From NCBI GenBank assembly GCA_902776365.1, contig CACYPU010000003.1, positions 186,001 through 250,000 of the forward strand: a DNA stretch of 64,000 bases, written 5' to 3'. The notes below the pieces were generated by a model. It ran no database searches, was not told the origin of the DNA, and saw nothing but the letters and a program-made list of their open reading frames with translations. Below are positions 44,773-55,600 of this stretch, in pieces. Each line of letters opens with the position of its first letter. Positions within the stretch are counted from its first letter, which is position 1. The position numbers and the translations under genes were made by a program. This stretch comes from an uncultured Bacteroidota bacterium. GTDB taxonomy: Bacteria > Bacteroidota > Bacteroidia > Bacteroidales > P3.

Positions 44773-45612
44773 ATGACGAAATACATCGGCGCCCATGTGA
44801 GCGCCAGCGGAGGCGTGGGAAACGCCATACTGAATGCCGAGGCCATCGGTGCCAACGCCTTTGCATTGTTCACCCGGAACCAGCGCGCATGGGTCAGCAA
44901 GCCGCTGCCGCAGTTGGAGATCGACGGCTTCAAGGCGTTGCTTCTCGACCGCGGCTTCAGTCCCAAATACGTGCTGCCGCACGACAGCTACCTCATCAAC
45001 CTCGGCTCGCCCGACGAGGAGACGCTGCAAAAAAGTCGCGCCGCCTTCCTCGACGAGATGAAACGTGCCGAACAGCTCGGCCTTACGATGCTGAACTTCC
45101 ACCCCGGCAGCCACCTCAATAAAATCAGCGAGGAGGAATGCCTCGACCAGATAGCCCGCGAGGTCAACCTCGCGTTGAGCCAGACCGAGGGCGTGACGGC
45201 CGTGATAGAAAACACCGCAGGACAGGGCACCAACCTAGGATGGAAATTCGAGCACATCGCCCGCATCATCAGCGGCATCGACGACAAGAGCCGTGTGGGC
45301 GTCTGCATCGACACCTGCCACACGCTGGCGGCGGGCTACGACCTCTCGACCGAGATGGGCTACATGTTCTGTTTCGAGGAGTTCGACCGGCTGATAGGAC
45401 AGCAGTACCTCCGCGCCGTGCACCTCAACGACAGCAAGAAGAATGCCGGAAGTCATGTCGACCGTCACGAGGTGCTGGGCGAGGGCTTCCTCGGCAAGGC
45501 CTTCTTCTCGCGCTTCATGCACGACTCCCGCTTCGACAACATGCCCATCATCCTCGAGACCCCCGACCCCATGCGCTGGGCCGACGAAATCAAATGGCTC
45601 CGCAGCCTATGA
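44773..45612 (+). CDS. nfo: Deoxyribonuclease IV (AP endonuclease)
   Basis: 279 residues. [48 protein letters not shown] and ILETPDP are the metal-binding and family motifs. It nicks abasic sites in base excision repair. The longer in-frame start at 44716 lies inside the promoter, so [10 protein letters not shown] at 44773 is the start. Its stop overlaps the next lipoprotein gene (ATGA). Confidence 0.97.
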   Translation: MTKYIGAHVSASGGVGNAILNAEAIGANAFALFTRNQRAWVSKPLPQLEIDGFKALLLDRGFSPKYVLPHDSYLINLGSPDEETLQKSRAAFLDEMKRAEQLGLTMLNFHPGSHLNKISEEECLDQIAREVNLALSQTEGVTAVIENTAGQGTNLGWKFEHIARIISGIDDKSRVGVCIDTCHTLAAGYDLSTEMGYMFCFEEFDRLIGQQYLRAVHLNDSKKNAGSHVDRHEVLGEGFLGKAFFSRFMHDSRFDNMPIILETPDPMRWADEIKWLRSL

Positions 45613-46232
45613 GAAACACTATTCTACTCAGTTTGGCAGCCATCCTGCTGACGGCCTGCGGCGCACACCATGAAACGCACTGTCTCGACACTACGCTGAT
45701 GCAGACGGATGACAGCATGTCATTTGACGTATGCTTCGAAATCCGCTGGCGCAACCTTATGGCCGTGTGGGTGGACTCCACGGGGACCCTCAGCCTCACC
45801 CACGATTTCATCAACACCCCACCGCCGCCACCGCCGGGAGAGACGTATGAATATGTGGACGACCGCGTGCCCACCGACCTCGGCCAGCTGCGCGAGCAGG
45901 TGAAACGATTCCTTGCCAACAGCGATAACGTCGACAGCTTGCCAGAGATGAGTATAGAGGACATCCCCCTGTTGGGTGAGCGCCCCGTCAGCAAGGGTCT
46001 TGTGTCGCTGTTCACCCAAGATGGCGCACCCGAGGCAACCGTCGACAGCGTGCGACACGAGATTGCCGCTGCCATCGTCGAGCTGCGCGACTCCCTCTCG
46101 CAGCAACTCTTCGGTCTCCGTTACGGCGACCTTGCCCTCGACCAAGCCGCCGCCATACGCGCTGCCATACCGACATCGGTCTACTACTCCACCATCAACC
46201 GTTATTGCAAAATTGTCTGCTATGACGAATAA
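45609..46232 (+). CDS. Lipoprotein of unknown function
   Basis: 207 residues. Lipobox LTAC (Cys17) after a short hydrophobic leader, then a proline run (PPPPPP near 70) and an acidic body. No family recognised. Starts by a 4-bp overlap with nfo and ends 11 bp into the next lipoprotein gene; the three are probably one operon. A frame open back to 45138 is a shadow of nfo. Confidence 0.75.
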   Translation: MRNTILLSLAAILLTACGAHHETHCLDTTLMQTDDSMSFDVCFEIRWRNLMAVWVDSTGTLSLTHDFINTPPPPPPGETYEYVDDRVPTDLGQLREQVKRFLANSDNVDSLPEMSIEDIPLLGERPVSKGLVSLFTQDGAPEATVDSVRHEIAAAIVELRDSLSQQLFGLRYGDLALDQAAAIRAAIPTSVYYSTINRYCKIVCYDE

Positions 46233-46749
46233 ATCCGCCATCCTACTGTCGACCCTTCTCCTCCTCGCCGCCTGCAGAAGCCCTCAAGGATTGTACCTTG
46301 AATATTTCGTCGACGAGCACAAGCCCTACGAAGAGATTGGCTATGAGCAGCTGCCCGACGCCGCACGCGCCTTCCACGACCGTTGCCACACCCCCGACGA
46401 CATCGAAGAAATCTACTGCGGCCACCTCGAGGGCAGCGGTAAGAAAGTCTATGGAATCATCTTCCGCGACGGCAGCAACATGCTCTTCGACAAGAACGGC
46501 CGCTGCCTACAGATGTCCAACCTCCGCGACGGACTTCCCCTTTGCTGGACCAACCAGATACCACTCTACAATGTTATCTACCGCACCATCGAAAAAGAGA
46601 TGGCCCAGATGACAGACAAGCCCTGGGAAGTACGCATCATGGAAATCCAACGCGACGGATTCCTCGTCAAAACGGGCCAGGGAGTGGACATCACCCTCTT
46701 TTACTTCGACAAACGCGGAAGGCTGAAAGACATCGCATATGAAATATAA
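46222..46749 (+). CDS. Lipoprotein of unknown function
   Basis: 175 residues, lipobox LAAC (Cys18). The body has DGSNMLFDKNGRCLQ and ITLFYFDKRGRLKDI, resembling short beta-hairpin repeats of the type seen in proteins with tandem FDxxGRL motifs. No family named. Starts 11 bp before the upstream stop. The open frame back to 45976 is a shadow. Confidence 0.75.
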   Translation: MTNKSAILLSTLLLLAACRSPQGLYLEYFVDEHKPYEEIGYEQLPDAARAFHDRCHTPDDIEEIYCGHLEGSGKKVYGIIFRDGSNMLFDKNGRCLQMSNLRDGLPLCWTNQIPLYNVIYRTIEKEMAQMTDKPWEVRIMEIQRDGFLVKTGQGVDITLFYFDKRGRLKDIAYEI

Positions 46750-46761
46750 CAATCAAACAAT

Positions 46762-47466
46762 ATGTCCACACAACTACACCCCGATACCCTACCCTTCCTG
46801 CAGGAGTTGACGGTAAATAATAACCGGCCGTGGTTCAACGACCACAAGGAGCGCTGGCTGGCCATCAAGGCTGATTTCGAGGTCTTCACACAGGCGTTGA
46901 TTGACGAGATGGTGAAATACGACAACACGCTGGTGGGCTTGACGGCCAAGAACTCGGTCTACCGCATCTACCGCGATACGCGCTTCTCGGCTGACAAGAC
47001 GCCCTACAAGACCCACATCGCCTGCTTCCTCAGCAGCTGGGGACCCAAGAACAGCGGCGTGCCGGGCTACTATTTCCAGCTGGGCACCGAGGAGGCTTAC
47101 GGTCTGAAGGGTACCTGCAACCTCGGCGGCGGCATCTTCATGCCCTCACCCGAGGCCCTCAACGCCATCCGCCAGGAGATATTCTACCGCACCGACGAAT
47201 TCCTGGCCATCATGAACGAGAAGAACTACAAGCGCTACTTCGGCAGCGAGTTCTTCACCCTGAAGAAACTACAGCGCGTCCCCAAGGGCTACCCTGCCGA
47301 CTGGGAGTATGCAGATTTGCTGAAATACAAGGACTACTGCACCAGCTATACTATGCCAGAAAAGCTTCTCGCGAGCGAAAAGCTTTTCGATGAGGTATTG
47401 AAAGTGTGGCGCGCCAGCGTGCCGCTGAACCGCTTCGTCCAGCGGGCGATGGAAGACCTCAGGTGA
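46762..47466 (+). CDS. DUF2461 family protein
   Basis: 234 residues. The NNRPWFNDHKERW start and VYRIYRDTRFSADKTPYKTH centre are diagnostic of DUF2461. Cytoplasmic; function unknown. It converges on the NSS transporter gene with an 8-bp overlap. Confidence 0.92.
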   Translation: MSTQLHPDTLPFLQELTVNNNRPWFNDHKERWLAIKADFEVFTQALIDEMVKYDNTLVGLTAKNSVYRIYRDTRFSADKTPYKTHIACFLSSWGPKNSGVPGYYFQLGTEEAYGLKGTCNLGGGIFMPSPEALNAIRQEIFYRTDEFLAIMNEKNYKRYFGSEFFTLKKLQRVPKGYPADWEYADLLKYKDYCTSYTMPEKLLASEKLFDEVLKVWRASVPLNRFVQRAMEDLR

Positions 47467-48814
47467 GGATGCCGGCCACCAGCGACACCAGCAGTGCTGC
47501 AGGGGCGACAAAGCGCACAAGGATATGGTAGAACACCTTGAACCACGACACCTTGAGCACTCCGTGGTTGGAGAGTTCGTCGTAGATATCCTCTTTCTTC
47601 ATCACCCAGCCGAAGAAGATGACCGTCAGTAGAGCTCCGATGGGAGGCAGATAGGCTCCTGTGAGCTTGTCGACCCAGTCGAAGAGGTTCATGCCGCCAG
47701 GGGTGATATGGCTCAACAATCCTCCGTTGAAAGAATAAGCCACAAAGACACCAAGAGCTGCCTCGGCTACAGAGACAAGTACAGCCGCCACATTACGTTT
47801 CATGCCACGGTCGGCGAGCCATGCCGTCAGCGTCTCGAGAAGCGAGATGGCGGACGTCAACGCCGCCAGCGACAACAGCAGGAAGAAGAGTATGGCAAAA
47901 ATCTGTCCCACAGTGCCCATGGAGTTGAACACCACGGGCAGCACCTGATAGACCAGTCCTGGGCCACCTGCGGGATCCTGTCCGGCGGCGAACACTGCCG
48001 GGAAGATGGCGATGCCCGCCAGTACTGCTATAGATACATCACAGACGGTAATCCACGTGGCAGTCTTCAGGATATTGCTGTCGCGCGGGATATAGGAGCC
48101 ATAGACAATCATGGCGCCCATACCCACCGAGAGCGAGAAGAGTGCTTGACCTAGGATGGCCAGGATGCCCTCCCAGTTGAGCAATGCGAAGTTGGGATGG
48201 AACAGGTAGTCGAGGCCCTTGGAGGCTCCCGGCAAAGTCAGCGAACGCACACAGAGCAGCAGTACCAAAACCAAGAGGATGGGCATCAGGAGTTTGGACA
48301 CCTTCTCGATGCCTTTCTGCACCCCGCCGAGGATGACCAACAGTGTGAAAGCCAAGAACACCACCAAGAACACCACTGGCTTCCAGGGAGAGGCGACAAA
48401 CGCTTCGAAATGGTCCGCGAAACCATCGTTGGCGATAGACGACAACGTACCCGTCACCGATTCCCAGAAATAGCCCAGCGTCCAGCCCGAAATAACGAGA
48501 TAGATGGAGAGGATAAGGAAGCAGGTGAACATACCATACAGTCCCACCAACTTCCATGCGGGACGCTTGGGACAAAGTGCCGGGAAAGCCTTCTCGGGAG
48601 AGAAGCCCGACCGGCGGCCGATGACGAATTCTGTCATCAGCAGCACCATACCAATGAGAAAAACGAAAAGAAGGTAGACAAAAAGACAGGCAGCGCCGCC
48701 GTATTGTCCACAGATATAGGGGAAACGCCAGATGTTTCCCAGACCCACCGCCGAGCCGGCGGCGGCCATAATTACTCCAAACGAGGAGGTGAAACCGGTT
48801 TTGTTGTTAGCCAT
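47459..48814 (-). CDS. Sodium-dependent NSS-family transporter
   Basis: 451 residues. N-terminal GSAVGLGNIWRFPYICGQYGG is the substrate/Na-binding segment of the neurotransmitter:sodium symporter family, and about 11-12 membrane segments follow. It probably imports an amino acid with Na+. The substrate is not determined. The terminator of the upstream MFS gene lies just before its start. Confidence 0.92.
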   Translation of the reverse strand: MANNKTGFTSSFGVIMAAAGSAVGLGNIWRFPYICGQYGGAACLFVYLLFVFLIGMVLLMTEFVIGRRSGFSPEKAFPALCPKRPAWKLVGLYGMFTCFLILSIYLVISGWTLGYFWESVTGTLSSIANDGFADHFEAFVASPWKPVVFLVVFLAFTLLVILGGVQKGIEKVSKLLMPILLVLVLLLCVRSLTLPGASKGLDYLFHPNFALLNWEGILAILGQALFSLSVGMGAMIVYGSYIPRDSNILKTATWITVCDVSIAVLAGIAIFPAVFAAGQDPAGGPGLVYQVLPVVFNSMGTVGQIFAILFFLLLSLAALTSAISLLETLTAWLADRGMKRNVAAVLVSVAEAALGVFVAYSFNGGLLSHITPGGMNLFDWVDKLTGAYLPPIGALLTVIFFGWVMKKEDIYDELSNHGVLKVSWFKVFYHILVRFVAPAALLVSLVAGILT

Positions 48815-48825
48815 AGTTTTTCAGG

Positions 48826-48862
48826 TAAAAATATGGAGACGCACCTAAGCACGTCTCCATAT
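48826..48862 (-). terminator. Terminator of the MFS transporter gene
   Basis: An 11-bp stem (48831-48841 with 48852-48862), 10-nt loop; on the minus strand it is followed by a T-run (complement of the A-run 48826-48831). Confidence 0.75.
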
Positions 48863-48881
48863 TATTATCATTATAATATAA

Positions 48882-50636
48882 TTACTTATCCTTCTTAATG
48901 TTCGGTTCCTCAAGACCGTACTTGTTCTTCTTGTCGATAATCTTCAGGTAGAGAGCGATGAAGAAGGCAATCACGCCGAAGGAAGCGAAGAGGATCAGAG
49001 GCACCGTGAAGCGGTAGGGCACGAAGATGGCACCGCTGGGCTCGTCGATGGCTTCGCGATACTTGTCGAGCTGCGTCTCGGCCTTCTTGTCCTTGCTCAG
49101 GAAGTCGAAGAAGCCAGCCTGGGGCTTGGGTTGTGCCGGATGCTCCTTGATGTAGGTCATGATGCTGTCGCAACGCTCGTCGAGAGCAGCCATGGTCTTG
49201 GTGACGGCATTGTAGGTCGTGTCGACGGCCGGAGTCTTCTGCTCAACGGTGAGGCCGGCATAGGTCTCCTGAATCGAGGCATAGGTCTTGCTAAGGTTGG
49301 CATAGCAGGTGTCGAAGGCAATGGTATCCTTGTCCATAGCCAGCGAGGCCTCCTGGTACTGCTCGACGAAAGTCTTGGTCTCCTTGACAATCTGGTTGTC
49401 GCTGTTGGACGAAGCCAGCACGTTGCCGATGAGCATCGGGACGAAACAGAGGCCGATGTTCTGCACCCAGAAAATCAGCGAGTAGGCGCTGCCGAGGTAG
49501 CGGGGATTCATCACTTTGGGCACCGAGGGCCACAAGGCGGCGGGCACGAGGGCGAACGAGATGCCGAGGATGACGATGGTGGCGTAGGCAATGAAACTGC
49601 TGCCCGTGGCAGGAACGAGGAAGGCGAAAATCAGGTGGCAGCAAATCAAGAGCAGAGAACCCCAGATGAGCATCGTGGCGCCCTTACCCTTGTTGTCGAG
49701 GAAGGCTCCCAGGAACGGGGTGATGACGGCGGCACCGATGGGGAACCAACGGAAGATGTTAGAGGCCGTAGTGGCGTCGATACCCAGGTTGCACTGCAGC
49801 ATGTTAGCACCGTAGCGCTGGAAGGGGAAGATGGCGCTGTAGTAGAGCACGCAGAGGAGGGCGATGACCCAGAAAATCTTGCTGCTGAAAATCTTCATTA
49901 TATCGCTGGCCTTGAACTCCTCCTCGGGGTCGGCACTGGCTTTGGCATCTTTGCCGAGCTGGGTGTCGAACTTCTTGTCCATCACACAGAATACCAGGAA
50001 GAAAATCAGGCCGATGAGGAGCAGGAGGGTGCAGAAAGCCACGGGAGCCACGATGGTGCCGAAGCTCTTGGCAATGACGGGAGAGATGGAGAACACCGAG
50101 AAGACACCCACGCGGGCGATAGCCATCTCGAGACCCATAGCCAGGGCCATCTCCTTACCGTTGAACCACTTGGCGATGGCACGGCTGACAGTGATACCCG
50201 CCATCTCGCAGCCACAGCCGAAAATCATGAATCCGAGGGCCGACATCTTGGCACTGCCAGGCATGGAGACCCACCAGCTGTCGAGCCAGCCGCAGAAACT
50301 TGAGGTCTGGAATGCGTCGTTCACACCGACAAACTTGATGATGGCGCCCAATAACATCAGGGACGCCGACAGCGTGCCAGTGAAACGGATACCCATCTTG
50401 TCGAGAATGATACCCGCAATAATCAGGAATCCGCAGACATTCAGGATGTACTCGCCGGCGGCATAGGTGCCGAAAACACTGGGGCTCCAGCCACGCTCGG
50501 CTTCGAGCAGACTCTCGATAGGCGACATCACATCGACAAACATGTAGCCGAAGAACATCATCAGAGCAATCAGGATGAGCGCCGACCAGCGGGCCACCGG
50601 ATTGTCGTTCATTAATTGATAAACTTTTTTAGCCAT
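48882..50636 (-). CDS. MFS transporter with a large helical insert
   Basis: 584 residues, long for the family. Twelve membrane segments; the first is ALILIALMMFFGYMF. Between a late membrane segment (about 395-412) and the last one (about 545-570) lies a polar, helical insert of about 120 residues (TFVEQYQEASLAM through KYREAIDEP), probably coiled-coil and extracytoplasmic. Substrate unknown. A Bacteroidota promoter lies at 50743-50713. Confidence 0.88.
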   Translation of the reverse strand: MAKKVYQLMNDNPVARWSALILIALMMFFGYMFVDVMSPIESLLEAERGWSPSVFGTYAAGEYILNVCGFLIIAGIILDKMGIRFTGTLSASLMLLGAIIKFVGVNDAFQTSSFCGWLDSWWVSMPGSAKMSALGFMIFGCGCEMAGITVSRAIAKWFNGKEMALAMGLEMAIARVGVFSVFSISPVIAKSFGTIVAPVAFCTLLLLIGLIFFLVFCVMDKKFDTQLGKDAKASADPEEEFKASDIMKIFSSKIFWVIALLCVLYYSAIFPFQRYGANMLQCNLGIDATTASNIFRWFPIGAAVITPFLGAFLDNKGKGATMLIWGSLLLICCHLIFAFLVPATGSSFIAYATIVILGISFALVPAALWPSVPKVMNPRYLGSAYSLIFWVQNIGLCFVPMLIGNVLASSNSDNQIVKETKTFVEQYQEASLAMDKDTIAFDTCYANLSKTYASIQETYAGLTVEQKTPAVDTTYNAVTKTMAALDERCDSIMTYIKEHPAQPKPQAGFFDFLSKDKKAETQLDKYREAIDEPSGAIFVPYRFTVPLILFASFGVIAFFIALYLKIIDKKNKYGLEEPNIKKDK

Positions 50637-50712
50637 AATGTATTATTTGTTATTTATTTATCCTCTATAATCAATGCGTTTGCACAGGGGTACACCATGC
50701 ACAAAGATTGTG

Positions 50713-50743
50713 CAAAGATACGAATAAAAATTGAATTGACAAT
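50713..50743 (-). promoter_or_regulatory. Promoter of the MFS transporter
   Basis: On the minus strand ATTG (50743-50740, one base from TTTG), 19 bp, TATCTTTG (50720-50713, exact). The start at 50636 is 77 bp downstream. Confidence 0.6.
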
Positions 50744-50771
50744 TTTTTTCTTTTATTTACGTTATGGGAGC

Positions 50772-51167
50772 ATGGAATATATTTTTGAGAACACGGACAT
50801 GGTCCGGGACTATGAATGTGATATCCAGGGTATTGTAAACAATGCCAACTACCAGCACTATATGGAGCACTCGCGGCACCTCTACATCATCGGCCGGGGG
50901 GTGAGTTTCGCCGAATTGCATGAACAGGGCATCGATGTAGTGGTGGCGCGGTTCGAAATCAAGTACAAGGTGCCGCTGCGGCCCTGCGACGAGTATGTGT
51001 GCCGTCTGCGGCCCGAGAAGCAGGGGGTGCGATATATCTTCCACCAGGCCATCTTCCGCAAGGCTGACGACCGTCTCTGCTGTCAGGCACAGGTGGACTG
51101 CGTGGCGACGCAAAATGGCCGGCTTTTGGCCGGCCATCCTACATTGGACGCTCTTTTGAGTGACTGA
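50772..51167 (+). CDS. Acyl-CoA thioesterase, hotdog (4HBT) family
   Basis: 131 residues. VRDYECDIQGIVNNANYQHYMEH carries the Asp-x-x-Gly-x-Val-Asn-Asn active-site pattern of 4-hydroxybenzoyl-CoA thioesterase-like enzymes. Cytoplasmic thioester hydrolase; substrate unknown. The in-frame extension to 50616 is rich in rare codons and contains the minus-strand promoter, so ATG 50772 is the likely start. Confidence 0.88.
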   Translation: MEYIFENTDMVRDYECDIQGIVNNANYQHYMEHSRHLYIIGRGVSFAELHEQGIDVVVARFEIKYKVPLRPCDEYVCRLRPEKQGVRYIFHQAIFRKADDRLCCQAQVDCVATQNGRLLAGHPTLDALLSD

Positions 51168-51250
51168 GTTGCTGAGTGACTGAATATATAAGTCTATTCT
51201 CTTTGTTACCCAGTTACTTTGTCACTCAGTCACTTTGCTACTCAGTCACA
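51159..51250. repeat. Inverted 7-bp tandem arrays between thioesterase and tyrS
   Basis: Left TGAGTGACTGAG-type units (51159-51184) face right CTCAGTCACTTTG-type units (51210-51250). The arms are approximate reverse complements. Both ends overlap coding regions. Confidence 0.7.
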
Positions 51251-52518
51251 TTCACAAGGTAGTAGTTTTTCTTGCCTTTCTGGACAAGGATGCAGCCGCT
51301 GGCGAGGATGTCGGCAGCGGAGAGGGTGCAGCCTTCGGCCACTTTCTGCTTGTTGACGCTGATGGAGTTCTGCTTGAGCTCGCGGCGGATTTCTCCCTTA
51401 CTGGCAAACATGCCCACCTCGGCGGCGAGGTCGACCAGCGAGGGGTTTGCCTCGATGGCGGCGCGGCTGATGGTGTACTGCGGGACGCCCTCGAAGACAG
51501 AGAGTAGCGTGGCGCGGTCGAGGGCATTAAGCTGCTCGGTAGTGGCTTTTCCGAAGAGGAGTTCGGAAGCGGCGATGGCGGTGTTGTAGGCCTCCTCGCC
51601 ATGGACGCGGACAGTGATATCCTTGGCCAGTGCTTTCTGGAGGATGCGCTGTTCGGGAGCTTCAGCATGCTGTTTCTCAAGGACTTCAATCTCCTCTTTC
51701 GAGAAGAGGGTGAAGATGCGGATGTAGCGTGCTGTGTCGACATCGGAGCAGTTGAGCCAGAACTGGTAGAACTTGTAGGGCGAAGTCTTCTCAGGGTCGA
51801 GCCAGACGTTGCCGCCCTCGGTCTTGCCGAACTTGGTGCCGTCGGCCTTGGTGATGAGGGGGCAGGTGAGTGCGAAGGCCTCGCCGCCTTCCATGCGGCG
51901 GATGAGCTCGGTACCGGTGGTGATGTTGCCCCACTGGTCGGAGCCGCCCATCTGGAGCTTGCAGCCCTTGGTGCGGTAGAGGACGAGGAAGTCGTAGCCT
52001 TGAAGGAGCTGATAGCTGAACTCTGTGAACGAGATGCCTGTCTCCATGCGCTTCTTGACGCTGTCCTTGGTCATCATGTAGTTGACGGTGATGTGTTTGC
52101 CGACGTCACGGATAAAGTCGAGGAAGAGGTAGTCTTTCATCCAGTCGTAGTTGTTGCAGATTTCGGCGCCGTTGACGGCGTTGTCGAAGTCGAGAAAGCG
52201 CTCGAGCTGGTGGCGGATGCACTGCACATTGTGCTGTATCTCCTCGACGGTGAGGAGTTTACGTTCTTGGGCCTTGAAGGAAGGGTCGCCAATCATGCCG
52301 GTGGCACCGCCGACGACGGCGAGGGGCTTATGCCCAGCCATCTGGAGATGTTTGAGGAGCATGATGGAGACAAGGTGTCCGATATGGAGGGAGTCGGCGG
52401 TGGGGTCGATGCCCACATAGGCCGTAGTCATTTCTTTGTTGAGTTGCTCTTCGGTGCCGGGCATGATGTCGTGAATCATGCCGCGCCATTTGAGTTCTTG
52501 AACGAGATTAGTGTCCAT
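51238..52518 (-). CDS. tyrS: Tyrosyl-tRNA synthetase
   Basis: 426 residues. HIGH (45-48), KFGKT (about 232) as the KMSKS equivalent, YQLLQGYDF and GGSDQWGNI for tyrosine binding. A C-terminal S4-type RNA-binding domain is at about 360-426. Charges tRNA(Tyr) in the cytoplasm. Its last codons come from the 7-bp repeat array at 51159-51250. Start ATG 52518. Confidence 0.97.
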   Translation of the reverse strand: MDTNLVQELKWRGMIHDIMPGTEEQLNKEMTTAYVGIDPTADSLHIGHLVSIMLLKHLQMAGHKPLAVVGGATGMIGDPSFKAQERKLLTVEEIQHNVQCIRHQLERFLDFDNAVNGAEICNNYDWMKDYLFLDFIRDVGKHITVNYMMTKDSVKKRMETGISFTEFSYQLLQGYDFLVLYRTKGCKLQMGGSDQWGNITTGTELIRRMEGGEAFALTCPLITKADGTKFGKTEGGNVWLDPEKTSPYKFYQFWLNCSDVDTARYIRIFTLFSKEEIEVLEKQHAEAPEQRILQKALAKDITVRVHGEEAYNTAIAASELLFGKATTEQLNALDRATLLSVFEGVPQYTISRAAIEANPSLVDLAAEVGMFASKGEIRRELKQNSISVNKQKVAEGCTLSAADILASGCILVQKGKKNYYLVNVTE

Positions 52519-52519
52519 A

Positions 52520-52553
52520 TAAAGTTTAAGGTTTAACGTTTAAAGTTTAACGT
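52520..52553. repeat. 7-bp tandem array (GTTTAA) before tyrS
   Basis: AGTTTAA, GGTTTAA, CGTTTAA, AGTTTAA in 7-bp register upstream of tyrS on the minus strand. Confidence 0.6.
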
Positions 52554-52596
52554 GGGATACCTTTATTATATTAATAATATTGTATTCATTAATTTA

Positions 52597-52633
52597 ATAA
52601 AAGAGGTGCTGCTCGGTTGGGCGGCACCTCTTT
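52597..52633 (-). terminator. Terminator of the 1085-residue surface protein
   Basis: AAAGAGGTGC (52600-52609) with GCACCTCTTT (52624-52633), 14-nt loop; the minus-strand T-run is the complement of 52597-52600. Confidence 0.85.
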
Positions 52634-52653
52634 CTTAGTGTTATTGTGCCTGA

Positions 52654-55600
52654 TTAGCGAACCATCATCTTGGCGGTGGCAGTGTGACCAGAGATGGTGA
52701 GGTTAATCAGATACATGCCCTTTGCGAAGCCCTGGGTGTTGAGGGTGAAGGTGTGTGCACCTTCGGCGACAAAGCCCAGGTAGCGGTCCATCACGAGGCG
52801 GCCGTTGATGTCGTAAACACGGAGTTGAGCGTTGCCGGCAGCGACAGCGTTAAGGTCGAGATGAGCCTCATCGGTGACGGGGTTGGGATAGAGGTTAATC
52901 TTGTTGAGACCAACGGTGTGAACCGTGGGGATGTCAACAGTGGGAGTGTAGTCGGCAGAGTCGACAATCTCGTTGGAGAAGTCGGTGACATACTGCATGT
53001 CCATGAAGATACCACGTCCGTAGGTGCCGAAGTAGATGGCACGCGGCCATTTGGTCTTGGCGAAGGCGAAATCATTCTGGGTGATGCCAGTGTGGGTGAT
53101 GTTGTGGCGGACAGGCAGCTTGCGGGTCTGCTGGCAGATGGCGGTCACGGGGACACCCTGAATCTTGGAGTAGGCCTGCCAGGAGGCGTTGCCCTTCTTG
53201 GTGAAGACACCTTTGGAGGTGCCGACGTAGATGGTGCCGGTGGAGTCTTCAACGAGGGCGCAGTAGGCGGGGATGGTGGGATCGCTCAGGGGAACGAGCT
53301 CGATATTCATGGAGTTGCTACCGGGATTGTCGATGATAGCGACATTGGCGAAGTCGTTAGAGAAGTCCTCGAAGGTGATGACGAGACGGTCCTGACCGTC
53401 GCGGGGGTCAACAACGATGTTGCTGATGGGACGGGGGAACCAGACGTTGTTGTTATAGAGGATGGTGTCGACATGGAGGGGCGACTCAGAGACGCCGACC
53501 ATAGTGCGGTCGGAGATTTCCTTGTCGGTGAGAGCGGTGGAGAAGTCCATGTTCTCAAGGTTGGAGATGCGCACGAGCATGGAAGCATGGGCAGCGGTGT
53601 CGTAGACAGAGACATAGACGAAACGGCCGTCGCGGCTCATCACAGCATAGCGGGGGAAGTGGGTCTGGGTGTGGGAGAGGCTGCGGTTGATGGCGTAGAT
53701 GGGGCACCAAATAGACTGACCTTCGAAATTGCCGGAATTAAATTCGGTTTCGTCATAGACCTTAGTGAAGTCTGTGGGGGTCCAGGAGAGCCATACGCAG
53801 GTGGTGGTGGGGTCGGCAGCACCCATGCCGGAGGGTTTCTGATCGGCGATGACGAGCATACGAGCCTGAAGAGGATTCTGGAGCAGGATGTGTTCCTTGG
53901 CCAGCTGAGTGTGGGTGAAGACATGCTGGATGGGGTAGTCGGCATTGGCGCGGCTGTTGAAGTAGGTCATGTCGCCAGGCATGATTTTGAAGGAGCCAGC
54001 ATATCCGACAGCGCCGGGATAGGCCACAGTGTCGCGGGTGCCATCTTCGTTGTAGACGACATAGGCGGCATAATTCCTACCCTTGGGGGCAAGCAGGATG
54101 GTGTCGTACTTGCCGTTCTTGGGACGATAGATGACGCCGAGGGTGTCGACGGAGCACGTGATAGAGTCGTTAAAGATGGTATTGTTGTCGGTTTCCCAGA
54201 GGCTGATGGAGCCGATGGCAGGACCGTTAACAATCTGGTCGCCCATGAAGCTGGAGCTGATGGTCCAGGTGGTGGTGTTGGTGTAGTTGAGATAGTCGGC
54301 ATAGGAACGGCCGAAGAAGCCGCCGTTGCTGGAGGTGAAGATGGTGCGACGGGAGAGCGGTTTGACCTGCTGGAAGGCGGAAGCTGCAACAGCGCCGCCG
54401 GTTTCGGTCCAGAGGACGTTGGCCTCGTGGTTCAGGACGAGCGTGCCGTCGTGATACCAGGTGAGGTTGCTCTCGCTATAGTTGGAGTCAGCCACATTGT
54501 GGTCGAGGTGTGTTTCGATGATGGGGCAGGCGTTGTTGCTGGCGCCACTGATGATGGAACCATCGGGGCAGACGGCGAGACCGTTAATCTGAAGATTGTT
54601 GAGTCCACGATTCTCGTTGATGAAGTTGAGGAAACCGAATTCTTCGGTATAAACACCAGAGTAGACGCCGCCGTCAGTGGCGAAGTAGTAGGTGTGATAG
54701 GCACCACCTTCGTCGACGTGATAGACGGGGACAATCTGGTGGATGCCCGAGTGGATGAAACTGGAGTTGTTGTAGACGGTGGACATATAGTCGCCATAGT
54801 TGAGACTGAACTCGCTGGCGCTGACGGTGGTCCACTGGTAGTAGCTGCCTTCCACGAAGCCTTCACCCACGAGGACGTCGGTGCCACCAATGATGACACG
54901 ACGGGGGTTGCCGGGATCGACGGCGATGGCGCCGCAGGTCTTGCCGGAGTTATAGGTGATGGGCATGATGGAGGAGGTGGTGAGGGTGCTCCAGGTCTGT
55001 TCGTTGTTGGTGAGATAGAGAGCATCCATGTAGCCGTTGGCATTGATGACCATAGCGTAGAGGTAGGTGGTATCGGTCTGGGAAACGGCAAGCTTTATGC
55101 AGGAGTTGGAACCGCCGAAAGCAGGATTGGAAGAAGAAATGTTGATGGGGTTGAGCTGGTTGGCAGCGGCAACGACATTACCGATGCGGTAGAGCTGGTT
55201 GCCGGAGCTGAAGAAAGCGGTATTGTGCACGCGCGAAATAACAAATTGGTCGACTTTGCCGTTGAAGACGGGCGTGGGGGTCTGATTCCAGTCGTTGGAG
55301 CCATCGATGTGACGCCAGCGGTAGAGACCGCTATTGGTAGCTGCATACAGATAGAGAACACCGTCGACATAGACATAGTCGAGTGCGTGGACGGAAGCGA
55401 AGTTCTCGGTATTGGGGAGGAGTTGGAATGTGGCGGTCGTGGGATTGTAGAGATAGATACCCATGCCCTTGACAGACATCTTGCCATAGGTGTTGCCGAA
55501 GGGGTAGTCATCGTTACCGGTACCGATATAGATGGTGTTGTCGGGGCCCTGGACCATAGCATTGATGGGGAGAGAGACGGCAGATCCATTGATGTTGCAA

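Noticed and set aside
45138..45608. Upstream extension of the lipoprotein gene inside nfo
   Set aside because: The extension is an alternate frame of nfo; the lipobox requires the start at 45609.
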